From Anadara kagoshimensis (lineage: Eukaryota > Mollusca > Bivalvia > Arcoida > Arcidae): a stretch of 64,000 nt of DNA. Position numbers and translations under genes: made by a program. The stretch covers positions 50,904,747 to 50,968,746 of the forward strand of contig CM037870.1 in NCBI GenBank assembly GCA_021292105.1. Reading direction: 5' to 3'. Shown here piece by piece: positions 47,338 through 59,107 of this stretch. Below the pieces are notes generated by a model, which saw only the letters and a program-made list of their open reading frames with translations, searched no databases and was not told the origin of the DNA. Numbering within the stretch: the stretch's first letter is position 1; each line of letters begins with the position of its first letter.

Positions 47338-49226
47338 ATGGCGGACTGTACTGACCGGTTTGATGGTCAGTCTTGTGATTTGGACAATAATACAAGTTAC
47401 AGCCGCCCTACATTTACAGAGTTGTTATCTTATGATGGTGACTTTAATGAACATTCGATTGGTGTAGTGAGTAATGAACAATCGGATGATTTTGTATCAT
47501 TAGAAGACTGTCAAAATTCTGAAGCGCAGTGGACAGGTATGTGTAATGCTCACCCTAATGTAAACACTCCAATGTCCAGTCAGTCCAGTCAACCAAACGC
47601 TGGAGATGAGATGTATACAAGTCAAAATCAGGATATTATAGATTCGTTGGATAGAGAACTTTTAAATCTACAGAAAGATCTGTATATAGAAAAGATTTTA
47701 GAACTGACAAACAAATCAGAAAATATTCTAACCCTATACCGTTCTATATTATTGTCGAGGGCAAAGTCCATCCCCGAGTGTCCAGTAGGGAAACTTGTAA
47801 CTCGCAAGTCTACCACAAAGAGTACCAGTTGTTACAAATATGCTAGAGACTGCTACATTTTACAAATGTTCATATGTGGTGACAATTCAGAAATTGATGA
47901 TATTTTTGCTAAATCAAAGTCGACTGTTGAGGTTGCTGATGTTAACTCAGTAGCTAATGCAATCCCTAAAATGACCATATCATTTGTTCTGGAGCAAGTC
48001 CATAAACTGTCCGATAGGGTAACTGAGTTAGAAAATAAAGTTACTCAAAAAGACAATAATGAAAAACTCCTATCACAAAAAATAACCTCTCTACAAATGG
48101 ACAATGACAATATCAAACTCATGTTAGAGATGCATATAGCCGAAGTGTCACCAAAGTTGTTGCGACTGGAGAGTTTTCAGCGTCGCGTTGATCAAACTAT
48201 TTCACATTTTGGCGAGTTTGACTATTTGGTGTATAAATCAGAAATAGAAAAATTGACAGCAGATAGCAAACGGGTGTTAAACAGTGTGAATATTTTACAA
48301 AGAAATATTCGCTAATTGAATAACAATAAATCCTATTCCGACGTCCTAAAGTCTCCTGTAGGTAGCCCCAGTAATCTCGGAAAGAATGTAGAGTCTACAC
48401 GTGAAATATCAGCTCAATCTACCGTTAAAAAGTCTAGTTGTGCGCGCCGGAGTGAATCGGACTGTAACGATGTACACAATACAAATAATCAATCGCCAAC
48501 GTCAAATATGTGTATCACAGACGAGACGGATCACTCAATTGTTATACATTCAAGTTATCAAGACGAACCGTCAGTAGCAAACAACACTGCCCAGTCCGAC
48601 TATTCAAAAACTAGTTTGGATAACATACATAATGACAATCAAAGTCCAAACTCTGTGACACTACGCCCACTGCAGAGTCGTAGTTCTCATATTGTGGCTG
48701 CCAGTAATGATGTTATTAATACTGGAATAAATTCAGAGGATCACTCAAATACCGCCAACCTATCCGAACTAAATCAACGCAAACATTATGCGAACACGAC
48801 TGCTAATTCGCGTAAAGTACTTTCTGATCGGTATAAACCGTTAGATAACGTAACTTATAACATACCAGTATGCCTTAATAGAGAGGTTGCACCTCCTAAA
48901 TCGACTGTTTCCAAAGAGGACATTTTCATTGGTGTCAAACGAAAGAAAATTTCACGCTATTACTTGGCCAATATTGATCGTAGATCAACAAGATCTGGCA
49001 TAATAAACTATATCGAAGAAAACGGTGTAACAGTTACTCATTTCAAATTTTTAGAACAAGAAGAGGACGTGTTAGCGCTAAACTTAATGTTGTAGCTAGT
49101 CAGGCTTATAAACTAGAATCACCAGAATTCTGGCCGGAAGAAGTCATCTGCCGACCTTGGCTTCCGAATTCTAAGTGGCAACAGGAACTTGAAGAGCGTA
49201 ATGGCCTTAATGAATATTCAAATTAA
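47338..49226 (+). pseudogene. LINE ORF1, unit 1 (nonsense and frameshift)
   Basis: RNA-binding/chaperone-type ORF1. It starts MADCTDRFDGQSCDLD and is open to a TAA at 48313-48315, where the unit 2 copy has GAA. It then continues in the same frame to about 49050, where a T run one base shorter than in unit 2 shifts the frame. A heptad coiled coil lies at residues about 215-265 (LEQVHKLSDRVTELENKV) with more at about 300-325. The C-terminal part (IFIGVKRKKISRYYLANIDR onward) resembles the RRM-like domain of LINE ORF1 proteins. The end coordinate is taken from the open unit 2 copy. Confidence 0.88.
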
Positions 49227-52200
49227 ACCCACAATGTTAGTGTCTCAATTAATAGTATTAATGACAGTGGTTAATGTTCTGACCTGGAATGTTAGAGGTG
49301 CAATGTCTTCATCATTGTGCCTAGCAATACTACTAAAACAATATAATTGTGACATTGCATTGATTAGTGAGCATAAACTCAAAACAGAGACTAAAATGTT
49401 TTTAGACAGTATTGATTATCAATATAAATCTGTGGTACATATAGAAACTGATGGTGATAGCAATTACCACTGTGGTAAGGGTGGTGTTGCTATAGTTTAC
49501 AAAAAGTCATTACAGTTTCATATCAGAGAAATTACTGAAACACAGTCCAATAGGATTATAGGTATAGAACTTAAACAGTCTAATCTCCCTTCATTCTATT
49601 TATTTTCAATATATATGCCATCTGATCAATCTATAAATCATTACAGACACGAATTAACAGTAGTTAATGATTTATATAATTATTACTCTCAATATGGTAG
49701 AGTGGTTCTCGCTGGTGACTTTAATGCAAGTTGCAGAAGTGTTGATATAGGCAGAAGCAATGCTTCTAAATCAAATATTTTTAAAAATTTTCTTCAGTCA
49801 AACAATATAGTACCCCTTAACACACTCACTTCGTGTAAAGGTGAACATTTTTCCTACTGTACATGTCAAACTATGCTTGATTATGTGTTATGTAACGAAG
49901 CAGTGGTAGCTCAATCTGTGTGTGAAGTTCTTGCTGAGGGTTCTATCAGTAGTACTTCGGATCATTTACCGATACTTACAAGTTTTAAAATATCCAGGAT
50001 GAACAGACTGAATAACTCACCCTGTAAGCATCCAGCATGGCACCGCGCTACAGATCAAATAAAAGATAACTATAGAACGGTTCTTAGTTCTGCGTTATAT
50101 GAACTTTCTGATGAATGTGATATGACTAACATAGATGTGTTTAATGATAAATTGGTAGAGGTTATACTTCTATCAGCTAAAAAGACTGTTCCAATCAAAA
50201 TATAATCCTCATACCAAACCGTTTTGGACATCAGATGTCAAACTTGCACATAAAGAGGAGCGACAGAAACGAATTGTGGATGGCTGAGGGTAGACCAAGG
50301 GGAATGACCCATGAATCATTTGCGGAGTATAAGCGAGCTAAGCGCCATTTTCGCAAAACATTGGACAACGCAGCGGCTCAATATTTTGAGAGTACATACC
50401 ATGATATACAGCATGCTGCAGAATGTGATATTAGTCTATTTTGGCGTATGGTTAAACGTTTGAAGCCGCGTAAATCCAAGATTTACCCAGAAATAATACA
50501 TAACGGTAAACTGTGCTCTGATCCAAACAGCATTGCCAATGCTTTCGCTGACTATTACAGTGAGATATACACTCCATCAAATGAGGCAACCGAATCTCAA
50601 CAAGAATCTAACGCTTCAATAATCAGCGAATATAAAAACGTTTCTAGCGATTTATTAACTTAAATGAGACATTACCAGGCGGTGAGATTACAACACTGGA
50701 GGTGCATAAAATTATTAAAGGTCTCAAAGTAAGAAAAGCCCCTGGATACGATAGAGTACAAGCGGAACACTTAAAATTCGGTGGTAATGTTCTGACGTTA
50801 CTTATTACACAGTTCTTCAATATTATCGTGCAACAAGGCAGAGTTCCATCTGGATGGAAAAACGGACTTATAGTGCCCATTTACAAAGAAGGAGGAAAAT
50901 CAAAATCATTCCTGACAATTATAGACCCATGGCATTACTCTCTACTTAGAAAAAGTTTTTGAAAAAATTTTGATTGGACGTATTGAACAAACTAAATTCA
51001 TCAGTGCCTTTCCTAGTAGCCATCAGCATGCATTTCAACGCGGACTGAGTTGCCTAACTGCTTCTTTTTGTTTACAAGAAACCATATATAGTAATCTGGA
51101 ACTAGGATCCAAGGTGTATGTAGCGTTCTTGGATACAAAAAAGGCCTTCGATACGGTCTGGCGTAAAGGTCTCATGGTTAAACTTTCTCGTATAGGCGTC
51201 AAAGGAAAACTCTGGCGTCTTATTGACGACCTTCATACAGACACCATGAGTGCTGTTGTTGTCAATTCAGTACAATCTGAATGGTTTAAAGTACTCCAAG
51301 GTGTTAGGCAGGGAGGGGTTTTGTCAACCTTTTTATATCTAGTCTTTATAGATGGCCTCCTTCGTGAGCTCCAAATGTGTCACTACGCCGGCAAATTAGG
51401 TAATATTATGTGTTCTAATCCCTGCTTTGCAGATGATATCATGTATAAATACCACTCCTGTTGGGTTGCAAGCCATGTTAAATGTTGCATATAACTATTC
51501 ACGTAAGTGGCACTACCACTATAACGTATCTAAGTCATGTGTTCTTGTTTATGGCTATAACTCAGTCAAATCATACGATAATATTTGTTATAATTGGTTA
51601 CTTGGCTCAGATGTTGTCCTAATTTCTAAAACGTGTACACATTTAGGTATTGATTTAAATGTATTTTTCCAAAATAATCAAAGGACTCGCAAAAGATGCG
51701 AAAAAGGTCGCAATGGGTATTTTAGTATAGCTGGTAGTAGTGCTAGTTAACTTATATAAAAAGGCCGTTCTTCCATCTGTTACATATGGATGTGAATTGT
51801 GGACTAATTTAAAACAAACGGACCTTACTATACTTAATACTTTTCAGCATTTTATTGCCAAGCACATGCAGAACCTACCACAAAGAACACGTTCTGATAT
51901 GTGCGAAAGTATGGTGGGGTTGTATCGTATACAAACTGAAATAGACAGGAAAAAGTTGTTATTCTTGTATAAATTATGCTCTTTGGAAAATATAACCAAA
52001 ACAAAACAGGTTTTCTTACAGCGGTTATACAGTTACTGTGTTGATCCACTCAGGAATCAATTAGGTTTTATACCAGATATATGGAAAGTGTTACATAAGT
52101 ATGGCTTGTCATACTTATTGTGTCAGTACGTTACAGATCATTCACTGCCGGACAGACAAGAATGGAAAACAATGGTTGACAGTGCTATTGCGACATATGA

Positions 52201-52688
52201 AGATCATCAGTTTAATCTTAGAATACAAAACAGTGACTTTCAGAACTTTACATTCATCCATAAACGTAGCTTCGATTTGGAAATACCCAGTTATTACTTC
52301 TCAACTGAACCTTGCCAAATTTATTGCAAAATTATGGATTATACCACCTGGAAAAACGATAAATACTTGTGAAATTTGTGAAAGAAACTACCGTGATTTC
52401 TACATTCATCTATGTTGTGTTTGTCCAGCATTAAACCACATCAGAGAAATGTTTTGGGAAGCTATTATAGACAAATTTGATCTATCTTTATATACTGAAC
52501 TTCAGGATTACAGTGATGAACAACTTTATTACAGATTCATCGGCGTTTTACCAGATGTACTTGCTAACAGTGACAGTGAAACAAACACCGCTTACTATGA
52601 CTTATCATTCCGTTTCATACAAAAGGCATCCGCTTATTTTTACAGACTCCTGAGTGGATCAACACAGTCATGTACAGTGAGAGTGTAA
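49201..52688 (+). pseudogene. LINE ORF2 (endonuclease-RT), unit 1, multiply broken
   Basis: The endonuclease part (VLTWNVRGAMS, ISEHKL, LAGDFNA, SDHLPI) is intact to 50205. Then come losses relative to unit 2: 2 bp near 50195, 2 bp near 50275, single bases near 50661, 50910 and 50947, 2 bp near 51436, about 21 bp near 51738 between TAGTGCTA repeats, and 8 bp near 52243. RT motifs remain recognisable in pieces: FLDTKKAFDTVW (block A), RQGGVLS (block B), CFADD (block C). The C-terminal CEICERNYRDFYIHLCCVC is a C-x2-C-x9-H-x4-C motif. Confidence 0.92.
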
Positions 52689-52927
52689 CCGCTGTATTAA
52701 AACTATATAACTTAATTATCTAGTGTATACATATTATTATGTAAATATGTTTGTATTTGTTATTGTGTTCTTTTTCGCTAATGTTGCTGTTATTATTGTT
52801 TGTATTGTCATTTACTATTTGATGTTATAATCTAAAAAATCATGTCATTTATCTCCATCAAGGAGGAAATAAAGAAATGAATGAATGCATGAACGAAACA
52901 ACGGATTTAATAAAATATGCTTAATTG

Positions 52928-53257
52928 TACAAAGTGTTACCTTAGGTGGACTTAGTAAAATACAAAGTGTTACCTTAGGTGGACTTAGTAAAATACAAAG
53001 TGTTACCTTAGGTGGACTTAGTAAAATACAAAGTGTTACCTTAGGTGGACTTAGTAAAATACAAAGTGTTACCTTAGGTGGACTTAGTAAAATACAAAGT
53101 GTTACCTTAGGTGGACTTAGTAAAATACAAAGTGTTACCTTAGGTGGACTTAGTAAAATACAAAGTGTTACCTTAGGTGGACTTAGTAAAATACAAAGTG
53201 TTACCTTAGGTGGACTTAGTAAAATACAAAGTGTTACCTTAGGTGGACTTAGGAAAA
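52928..53257 (+). repeat. 33-bp minisatellite, 10 monomers, unit 2
   Basis: Ten copies, nearly identical, of TACAAAGTGTTACCTTAGG plus 14 more bases, no spacers. Because 33 is a multiple of 3 and the monomer lacks stops, both strands stay open (52885-53283 on +, 52845-53303 on -). These are not genes. Confidence 0.98.
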
Positions 53258-53400
53258 TACATTTTGATGCTTCTTTTTTCTGATTTTCACAATTTTGGTC
53301 CAAGCACTACGAGCAATTTCATTTTGAAACGGTCGTCTGGTGCTGAAAAATTAAAACTGGTTTAGAAATAATTTATGACGTCATAACTGAAAACAATTTT
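53258..53400 (+). repeat. Rest of the family B repeat, unit 2, with CRE word
   Basis: Continues directly from the array: TTTTGGTCCAAGCACTACG, CGGTCGTCTGGTGC, AAAATTAAAACTGG, then TGACGTCA at 53376-53383. Confidence 0.8.
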
Positions 53401-53724
53401 ATTTTATTTACATACATTTGCTTTCACAAACACACAAAGACACTAGGCAACCTTTTGTTTTCTGTTAATTGCATTTAAACTTAATTTTCCAAAAACTCTC
53501 AGGACGTTTGTGACTGGTCGGTCTAAAGTGCCGATTTACGGACCACGTCCCTTTTTCCGTTTAGTTTATAATACCAACCATTTAGATTATAATTTATTAT
53601 TTTTATTTTATAAATCTGGGCCAGAAAATTCCGATTATAGTGAAGAGGTCATTCCTTGACCAGAGGCTTTCTGATTTTAGTCCAGAGATCTCCAAGTGAC
53701 ACGTAGTCGTCCTATATAATTGTA

Positions 53725-53732
53725 TATATAAA
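53725..53732 (+). promoter_or_regulatory. TATA box of inhibitor gene copy 2
   Basis: TATATAAA, 61 bp before the ATG at 53793; surrounding promoter nearly identical to unit 1. Confidence 0.72.
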
Positions 53733-53792
53733 GGTGACCATTCAATTGACCATTGCATTAGCTGAAAACGTCCATTCAACTAAACCAGAACC

Positions 53793-55283
53793 ATGAATTT
53801 CAAACTTGCATTGATTGTCCTTGTAGCAGTAATTGGTAAGTGGAAACATATTTGTTTGTTAAATTAAAAACAATTGTTCATTGATAACAATAATTAAACT
53901 TGCTTAATCATTATTGACGAAAAATTGCATTAATGCAATTACAAAAACGGACAGAGCAGTATACACTATTCAGTTGGCTTTTATTTGTAGCTGAAACAAG
54001 CAACAACCAATACAACCAAAAGCACAATACAATAACCGAACAAAAAACTCATTTATTATAATCAACTTTTTGAAAAAAAAAACCAAACTCATTACTTAAG
54101 ATGGTCACTGATTGTAATGACAATTGATATTCATTAGTGCTGTTTACCTACTTATGTAATGTTACCTATTCAAAGTGAAGAGACGGTGTCAATTTATAAA
54201 ATACAAAACAATTGTTACAATATGTAATTGTTTTAAGCAAAATTCCATTAAGTGTGGGTTAGTGACTTACAACGAATGGAGTAGTGTTTTACACCTTAAG
54301 TGAGCTTCACGTGACTATAATTTTGTATGGATCTTAAAAATGCTTATATAACTTATAACTTTTGTCGTGTTTCAAAGTAAAACAAATAAATTGCATTCTC
54401 TGTTTCCCTGTAATGGTTCTAATGTCGGTTATCGGTCACTTGTGCACTCTCTCCTTACCAAGACTGTTTGTTTTTAATAAAAAGCATCCATCTTAAGTAT
54501 CAACAGAACCAATGTCTGTGCAAATTAAATATTGCTTTTAGGATGCAACATTTAAATTATATAAACTTTTATTCCTGTACTCTCATTAGGTAGGATTAAA
54601 CTTTTTGTTTAAAGTATATGAGATATCTAAGTATACCTATGACACGTAGTTTCTTATTGGCAGAAATTAATAAATAATAACAAATATTAACAAATAATTA
54701 AGTTCAGCAGGTCGACTTTCACAAGGGAAACGAGGCGAATGCTCTAAGAAGGGTTAGCAGACAGCTTTAATTAGTTAGCTACACCCACAATGTGTTAAAT
54801 CTAAAGTGAAAATTGCAGGAACATAGAAATATGTGACGTCAATGATATCAAGGACAATCTTAAGTACAGGAAAAAAATTCTTTATTTAATGCGTAAATAG
54901 CTTTGTAGTTAGTTTCGGAGGGGAGAACTTTAGAGACGTAAAAGTGAAATTGAAAAGCGGATTCCGGAAAACAAATATTTATTTCTGGAGGGGAGAACTT
55001 AAGAAATGTATAGAAACAGTAAATCATAATAAAACCTCACCTGAGTAAATGTATACTATCTAGTATTCTATATAGTTTGTATGGATTCGTTATTGTTTGT
55101 TTGGTTTTTTTTTTGTTATACATGTATAATCTGCTATTTACAGCTTTGACAAAGGCTGCACAACAACAATGTACAACCGCAGACGAATGCCCTGCTTGTG
55201 AACATGGTCTTACTGCAACCTGCTCCCATGACATGTGCCATTGTCAACATGATACCGGCTCTGGAGGCACTGGCAGTGCATAG
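53793..55283 (+). pseudogene. Cvsi-like inhibitor copy 2, stop between the two halves
   Basis: Exon 1 (53793-53835) is identical to copy 1. Exon 2 opens at 55144 in the same phase and reads through the first six-Cys half, then stops at TAG 55281-55283, where copy 1 has CAG. The product would be 60 aa with one six-Cys half. Bases coding for the second half follow, still in frame and with all six cysteines, but the normal stop after GHCSC is replaced by CAA, so that frame runs on to TAG at 55390-55392 or into the 3' exon. The Gly-rich linker is 9 bp shorter. Splice sites and promoter are intact, so it may be transcribed. Either a recent pseudogene or a single-domain variant. Confidence 0.75.
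54705..54870 (-). mobile_element. Family A tail remnant in intron 1 of inhibitor copy 2
   Basis: Shorter than its unit 1 partner: the outer 3' terminus is gone and the copy begins at AATTAAGTTCAGCAGGTCG. TAGTTAGCTACACCCAC and the coding edge remain. Confidence 0.65.
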
Positions 55284-55432
55284 TGCACAGTTGATGCCGA
55301 TTGTGTTGGGCATTGCCACCATGATAACACCCACCATGCACCAGCATGTCATCATGGGCACTGCAGCTGCCAAAAATGGTCAGTAGCTACATAGTTCATG
55401 AATTTATAATTTAGTAGACTGTTACAAGTTAC

Positions 55433-55628
55433 TGTGTTGTTTCGATTTCAAATTTGTGTTGCTACGGGTTCGATCCTGGCGTAGGCAATAATTATTACAG
55501 ACGATTCATCATTCTTCAACGAAAAACGACTATGTTGTTTCGATTTCAAATTTGTGTTGTTACGGGTTCGATCCTGGCGTAGGCAATAATTATCACAGAC
55601 GATTCATCATTCTTCAACGAAAAACGAC
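55433..55628 (+). repeat. 98-bp local tandem duplication, unit 2 only
   Basis: Two copies starting near 55433 and 55531 share TGTTGTTTCGATTTCAAATT, ACGGGTTCGATCCTGGCG and ACAGACGATTCATCATTCTT. Unit 1 has this segment once (about 45660-45748). It includes a Pol III B-box-like word (GGGTTCGATCC), but no tRNA fold is visible. Confidence 0.9.
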
Positions 55629-56253
55629 CATCTCTTATAAAATAAAATAAAAAACGGATTCCGGAAAACAAATACACATAACACTTGTAATATATACAAA
55701 GTTTGAAATGTCTTCCTGTTTTCATGAATTTTAAATGTGGTTTTAAACTCATCCCATTTTTCAGAAGTCTTTTTTTAAGAGAAACATAATTAATAACACA
55801 CATTGGATACAAAATCACGTCAACCAACCATACACTATATGTAATATTTTGTATGTTAATGTCTAGCATTAGTTTTGAGAGAAATTTGCTGATCTACACG
55901 ACTTGAGTTAATTAAAATGAGATAAAGAACATTTTTAGCTGTGTGTATGCAAAAACATTGTCCCTGGGGTGAGAAATCTATATCTACTACTGATATAGAT
56001 GATAGACTATGTTAGTTTATACCATGGAGAAGGGTAAATTCATCCCGAACTTCCAATCATACGCAACCAGTTCATTTATTATAAAACCCAAACTTTGGTT
56101 GGACGTTGGGCACTAAAAGTGGTGTGACGCTTGTTTTTCTGGCCTACTCTTAGCATTTCATTCTCATTCGATCATGGCTATTTTTTGTGTTATGTTTTGA
56201 CAAAACATTTTATTTTATTATATTATAAATATCCATTTATTTTTCTGTTGTAG

Positions 56254-56300
56254 GATACAGATTTTATTTATTAAAGGAATACTTTTTAAAAATAAAACTT
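56254..56300 (+). other. Proposed 3'-UTR exon and poly(A) signal of inhibitor copy 2
   Basis: Acceptor TTTTTCTGTTGTAG ends at 56253; AATAAA at 56291-56296. Counterpart of 46371-46425. Confidence 0.45.
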
Positions 56301-57099
56301 TTTAAAGTAAACACGTGATTTAGTTGTTTGTAAATTATATCACACCAGTTTCACCATATATCTTGTTACTAACAATAACATGCTGGTTTTAATATGTTCA
56401 GGACGTGTCAATATATCACCAAATTTCTATGATTTTAACCTTTCTAGGTTACTGAGTGAAATGGGGCATTCTTGTTTACACCCCAGTCACGACTCTATCA
56501 ACTTGGTTCGATAGAAACACGGTATTAATAGAGTTCAAATACCGTTTACCCAATAGATATACCCATTAGCAATGTAGCCGAAAAGTGTATGAGTACTTGT
56601 AAATACCAAAAGCAATCGAAAGCACGCAACACAACAAACTCAATACATTATACGATAAATGGACTAAGACCGCAAACTATAAAACTCAGGGCGGTTTCAA
56701 TGAATAAAATGATAATAAAAATAAATCAACTATCCCGCGATATAAAATGTTAATCATCTGAATCAGTAACTCGAAAATCTACTAAACTGAATTCTACAAA
56801 ATAATTTTCTTCCGTCGGATTGATGGTATATCTTGGATGTTGTGTAATAGGTGATGTTAATCCGGGACACTTTGAGCGCTGAATTGAGGGTTTTAATCAG
56901 GAATATTATGGGTTCACACGCACACGCAATAAAACCGAAGCTTGTGATAATGCAATTGTTAAAGATACACAGCAACAATATCGTGTTTAGGCCTACAGGT
57001 CAGACAAAATTTGGTAACTCAAGCCCACAATGCGCATTTTCTGTAGTATCACGGGATTGTGATTGAACCCGATTCAGTTTGTTAGTGTTGTATCTATTA

Positions 57100-57213
57100 T
57101 TAACAATGATACCAATCAATGTCCAAAACATTATCCAAAACCAAATAAAAAACCTTGAAAACTGGCAAATTAAGTAAAAACACGTGGTCCTCAACAAGGG
57201 AAGTAAGGCCGGG
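57100..57213 (-). mobile_element. Family A tail abutting the LINE 5' end, unit 2
   Basis: Same fragment and same cut-off point (AAGGCCGGGTG) as at 47220-47330, showing that the LINE-family A junction predates the duplication. Confidence 0.75.
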
Positions 57214-57220
57214 TGACAAG

Positions 57221-59107
57221 ATGGCGGACTGTACTGACCGGTTTGATGGTCAGTCTTGTGATTTGGACAATAATACAAGTTACAGCCGTCCTACATTTAC
57301 AGAGTTGTTATCTTATGATGGTGACTTTAATGAACATTCGATTGGTGTAGTGAGTAATGAACAATCGGATGATTTTGTATCATTAGAAGACTGTCAAAAT
57401 TCTGAAGCGCAGTGGACAGGTATGTGTAATGGTCACCCAAATGTAAACACTCCAATGTCCAGTCAGTCCAGTCAACCAAACGCTGGAGATGAGATGTATA
57501 CAAGTCAAAATCAGGAAATTATAGATTCGTTGGATAGAGAACTTTTAAATCTACAGAAACATCTGTATATAGAAAAGATTTTAGACCTGACAAACAAATC
57601 AGAAAATATTCTAACCCTATACTGTTCTATATTATTGTCGAGGGCAAAGTCCATCCCCGAGTGTCCAGTAGGGAAACTTGTAACTCGCAAGTCTACCACA
57701 AAGAGTACCAGTTGTTACAAATATGCTAGAGACTGCTACATTTTACAAATGTTCATATGTGGTGACAATTCAGAAATTGATATTTTTGCTAAATCAAAGT
57801 CGACTGTTGAGGTTGCTGATGCTAACTCAGTAGCTAATGCAATCCCTAAAATGACCATATCATTTGTTCTGGAGCAAGTCCATAAACTGTCCGATAGGGT
57901 AACTGAGTTAGAAAATAAAGTTACTGAAAAAGACAATAATGAAAAACTCCTATCACAAAAAATAACCTCTCTACAAATGGACAATGACAATATCAAACTC
58001 ATGTTAGAGAGGCATATAGCCGAAGTGTCACCAAAGTTGTTGCGACTGGAGAGTTTTCAGCGTCGCGTTGATCAAACTATTTCACATTTTGGCGAGTTTG
58101 ACTATTTGGTGTATAAATCAGAAATAGAAAAATTGACAGCAGATAGCAAACGGGTGTTAAACAGTGTGAATATTTTACAAAGAAATATTCGCGAATTGAA
58201 TAACAATAAATCCTATTCCGACGTCCTAAAGTCTCCTGTGGGTAGCCCCAGTAATCTCGGAAAGAATGTAGAGTCTACACGTGAAATATCAGCTCAATCT
58301 ACCGTTAAAAAGTCTAGTTGTGCGCGCCGGAGTGAATCGGACTGTAACGATGTACACAATACAAATAATCAATCGCCAACGTCAAATATGTGTATCACAG
58401 ACCAGACGGATCACTCAATTGTTATACGTTCAAGTTATCAAGACGAACCGTCAGTAGCAAACAACACTGCCCAGTCCGACTATTCAAAAACTAGTTTGGA
58501 TAACATACATAGTGACAATCAAAGTCCAAACTCTGTGACACTACGCCCACTGCAGAGTCGTAGTTCTCATATTGTGGCTGCCAGTAATGATGTTATTAAT
58601 ACTGGAATAAATTCAGAGGATCACTCAAATACCGCCAACCTATCCGAACTAAATCAACGCAAACATTATGCGAACACGACTGCTAATTCGCGTAAAGTAC
58701 TTTCTGATCAGTATAAACCGTTAGATAACGTAACTTATAACATACCAGTATGCCTTAATAGAGAGGTTGCACCTCCTAAACCGACTGTTTCCAAAGAGGA
58801 CATTTTCATTGGTGTCAAACGAAAGAAAATTTCACGCTATTACTTGGCCAATATTGATCGTAGATCAACAAGATCTGGCATAATAAACTATATCGAAGAA
58901 AACGGTGTAACAGTTACTCATTTCCAATTTTTTAGAACAAGAAGAGGACGTGTTAGCGCTAAACTTAATGTTGTAGCTAGTCAGGCTTATAAACTAGAAT
59001 CACCAGAATTCTGGCCGGAAGAAGTCATCTGCCGACCTTGGCTTCCGAATTCTAAGTGGCAACAGGAACTTGAAGAGCGTAATGGCCTTAATGAATATTC
59101 AAATTAA
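57221..59107 (+). CDS. LINE ORF1, unit 2, open reading frame
   Basis: 628 codons from ATGGCGGAC at 57221 to TAA at 59105-59107. The frame is also open 22 codons upstream, but that stretch lies in the family A fragment, so the ATG shared with unit 1 was chosen. It lacks one Asp codon that unit 1 has near residue 188 (SEIDIFAK). Features: acidic N-terminus, basic segment KLVTRKSTTKSTSCYKYARD, coiled coil about residues 215-265, Ser/Asn-rich middle, and an RRM-like C-terminus (FIGVKRKKISRYYLANIDRR, then FWPEEVICRPWLPNSKW). Its end overlaps the first ORF2 ATG (59082). Confidence 0.9.
   Translation: MADCTDRFDGQSCDLDNNTSYSRPTFTELLSYDGDFNEHSIGVVSNEQSDDFVSLEDCQNSEAQWTGMCNGHPNVNTPMSSQSSQPNAGDEMYTSQNQEIIDSLDRELLNLQKHLYIEKILDLTNKSENILTLYCSILLSRAKSIPECPVGKLVTRKSTTKSTSCYKYARDCYILQMFICGDNSEIDIFAKSKSTVEVADANSVANAIPKMTISFVLEQVHKLSDRVTELENKVTEKDNNEKLLSQKITSLQMDNDNIKLMLERHIAEVSPKLLRLESFQRRVDQTISHFGEFDYLVYKSEIEKLTADSKRVLNSVNILQRNIRELNNNKSYSDVLKSPVGSPSNLGKNVESTREISAQSTVKKSSCARRSESDCNDVHNTNNQSPTSNMCITDQTDHSIVIRSSYQDEPSVANNTAQSDYSKTSLDNIHSDNQSPNSVTLRPLQSRSSHIVAASNDVINTGINSEDHSNTANLSELNQRKHYANTTANSRKVLSDQYKPLDNVTYNIPVCLNREVAPPKPTVSKEDIFIGVKRKKISRYYLANIDRRSTRSGIINYIEENGVTVTHFQFFRTRRGRVSAKLNVVASQAYKLESPEFWPEEVICRPWLPNSKWQQELEERNGLNEYSN

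Larger units (their letters stand above)
42995..52893 (+). repeat. Segmental duplication unit 1
   Basis: First of three head-to-tail units (this one about 9.9 kb). It starts at AACGGATTTAATAAAATATG (43001), the same words that follow the LINE 3' end at 52899 and 62817. Order inside: family B repeat with one minisatellite monomer, promoter, inhibitor gene, LINE. Confidence 0.97.
47331..52893 (+). mobile_element. Non-LTR retrotransposon (LINE), copy in unit 1
   Basis: A nearly full-length two-ORF LINE: ORF1, then ORF2 with an N-terminal AP-type endonuclease, reverse transcriptase and a Cys-His C-terminus. No RNase H is seen. The 3' end is GGAGGAAATAAAGAAATG followed by a short (ATGA)n run, typical of CR1/L2-type elements, so I place it loosely in the Jockey/CR1/L2 group. 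It has several frameshifts and deletions and is not autonomous. Confidence 0.93.

Noticed and set aside
52845..53303. Long open frames on both strands (152 and 132 codons) with perfect 11-residue repeats
   Set aside because: Produced by the stop-free 33-bp minisatellite; frames on both strands, no promoter and no unique sequence.
55465..55490. B-box-like word GGGTTCGATCC suggesting a tRNA gene
   Set aside because: No matching A box or acceptor stem at tRNA distance; only a fragment, though it was tandemly duplicated.
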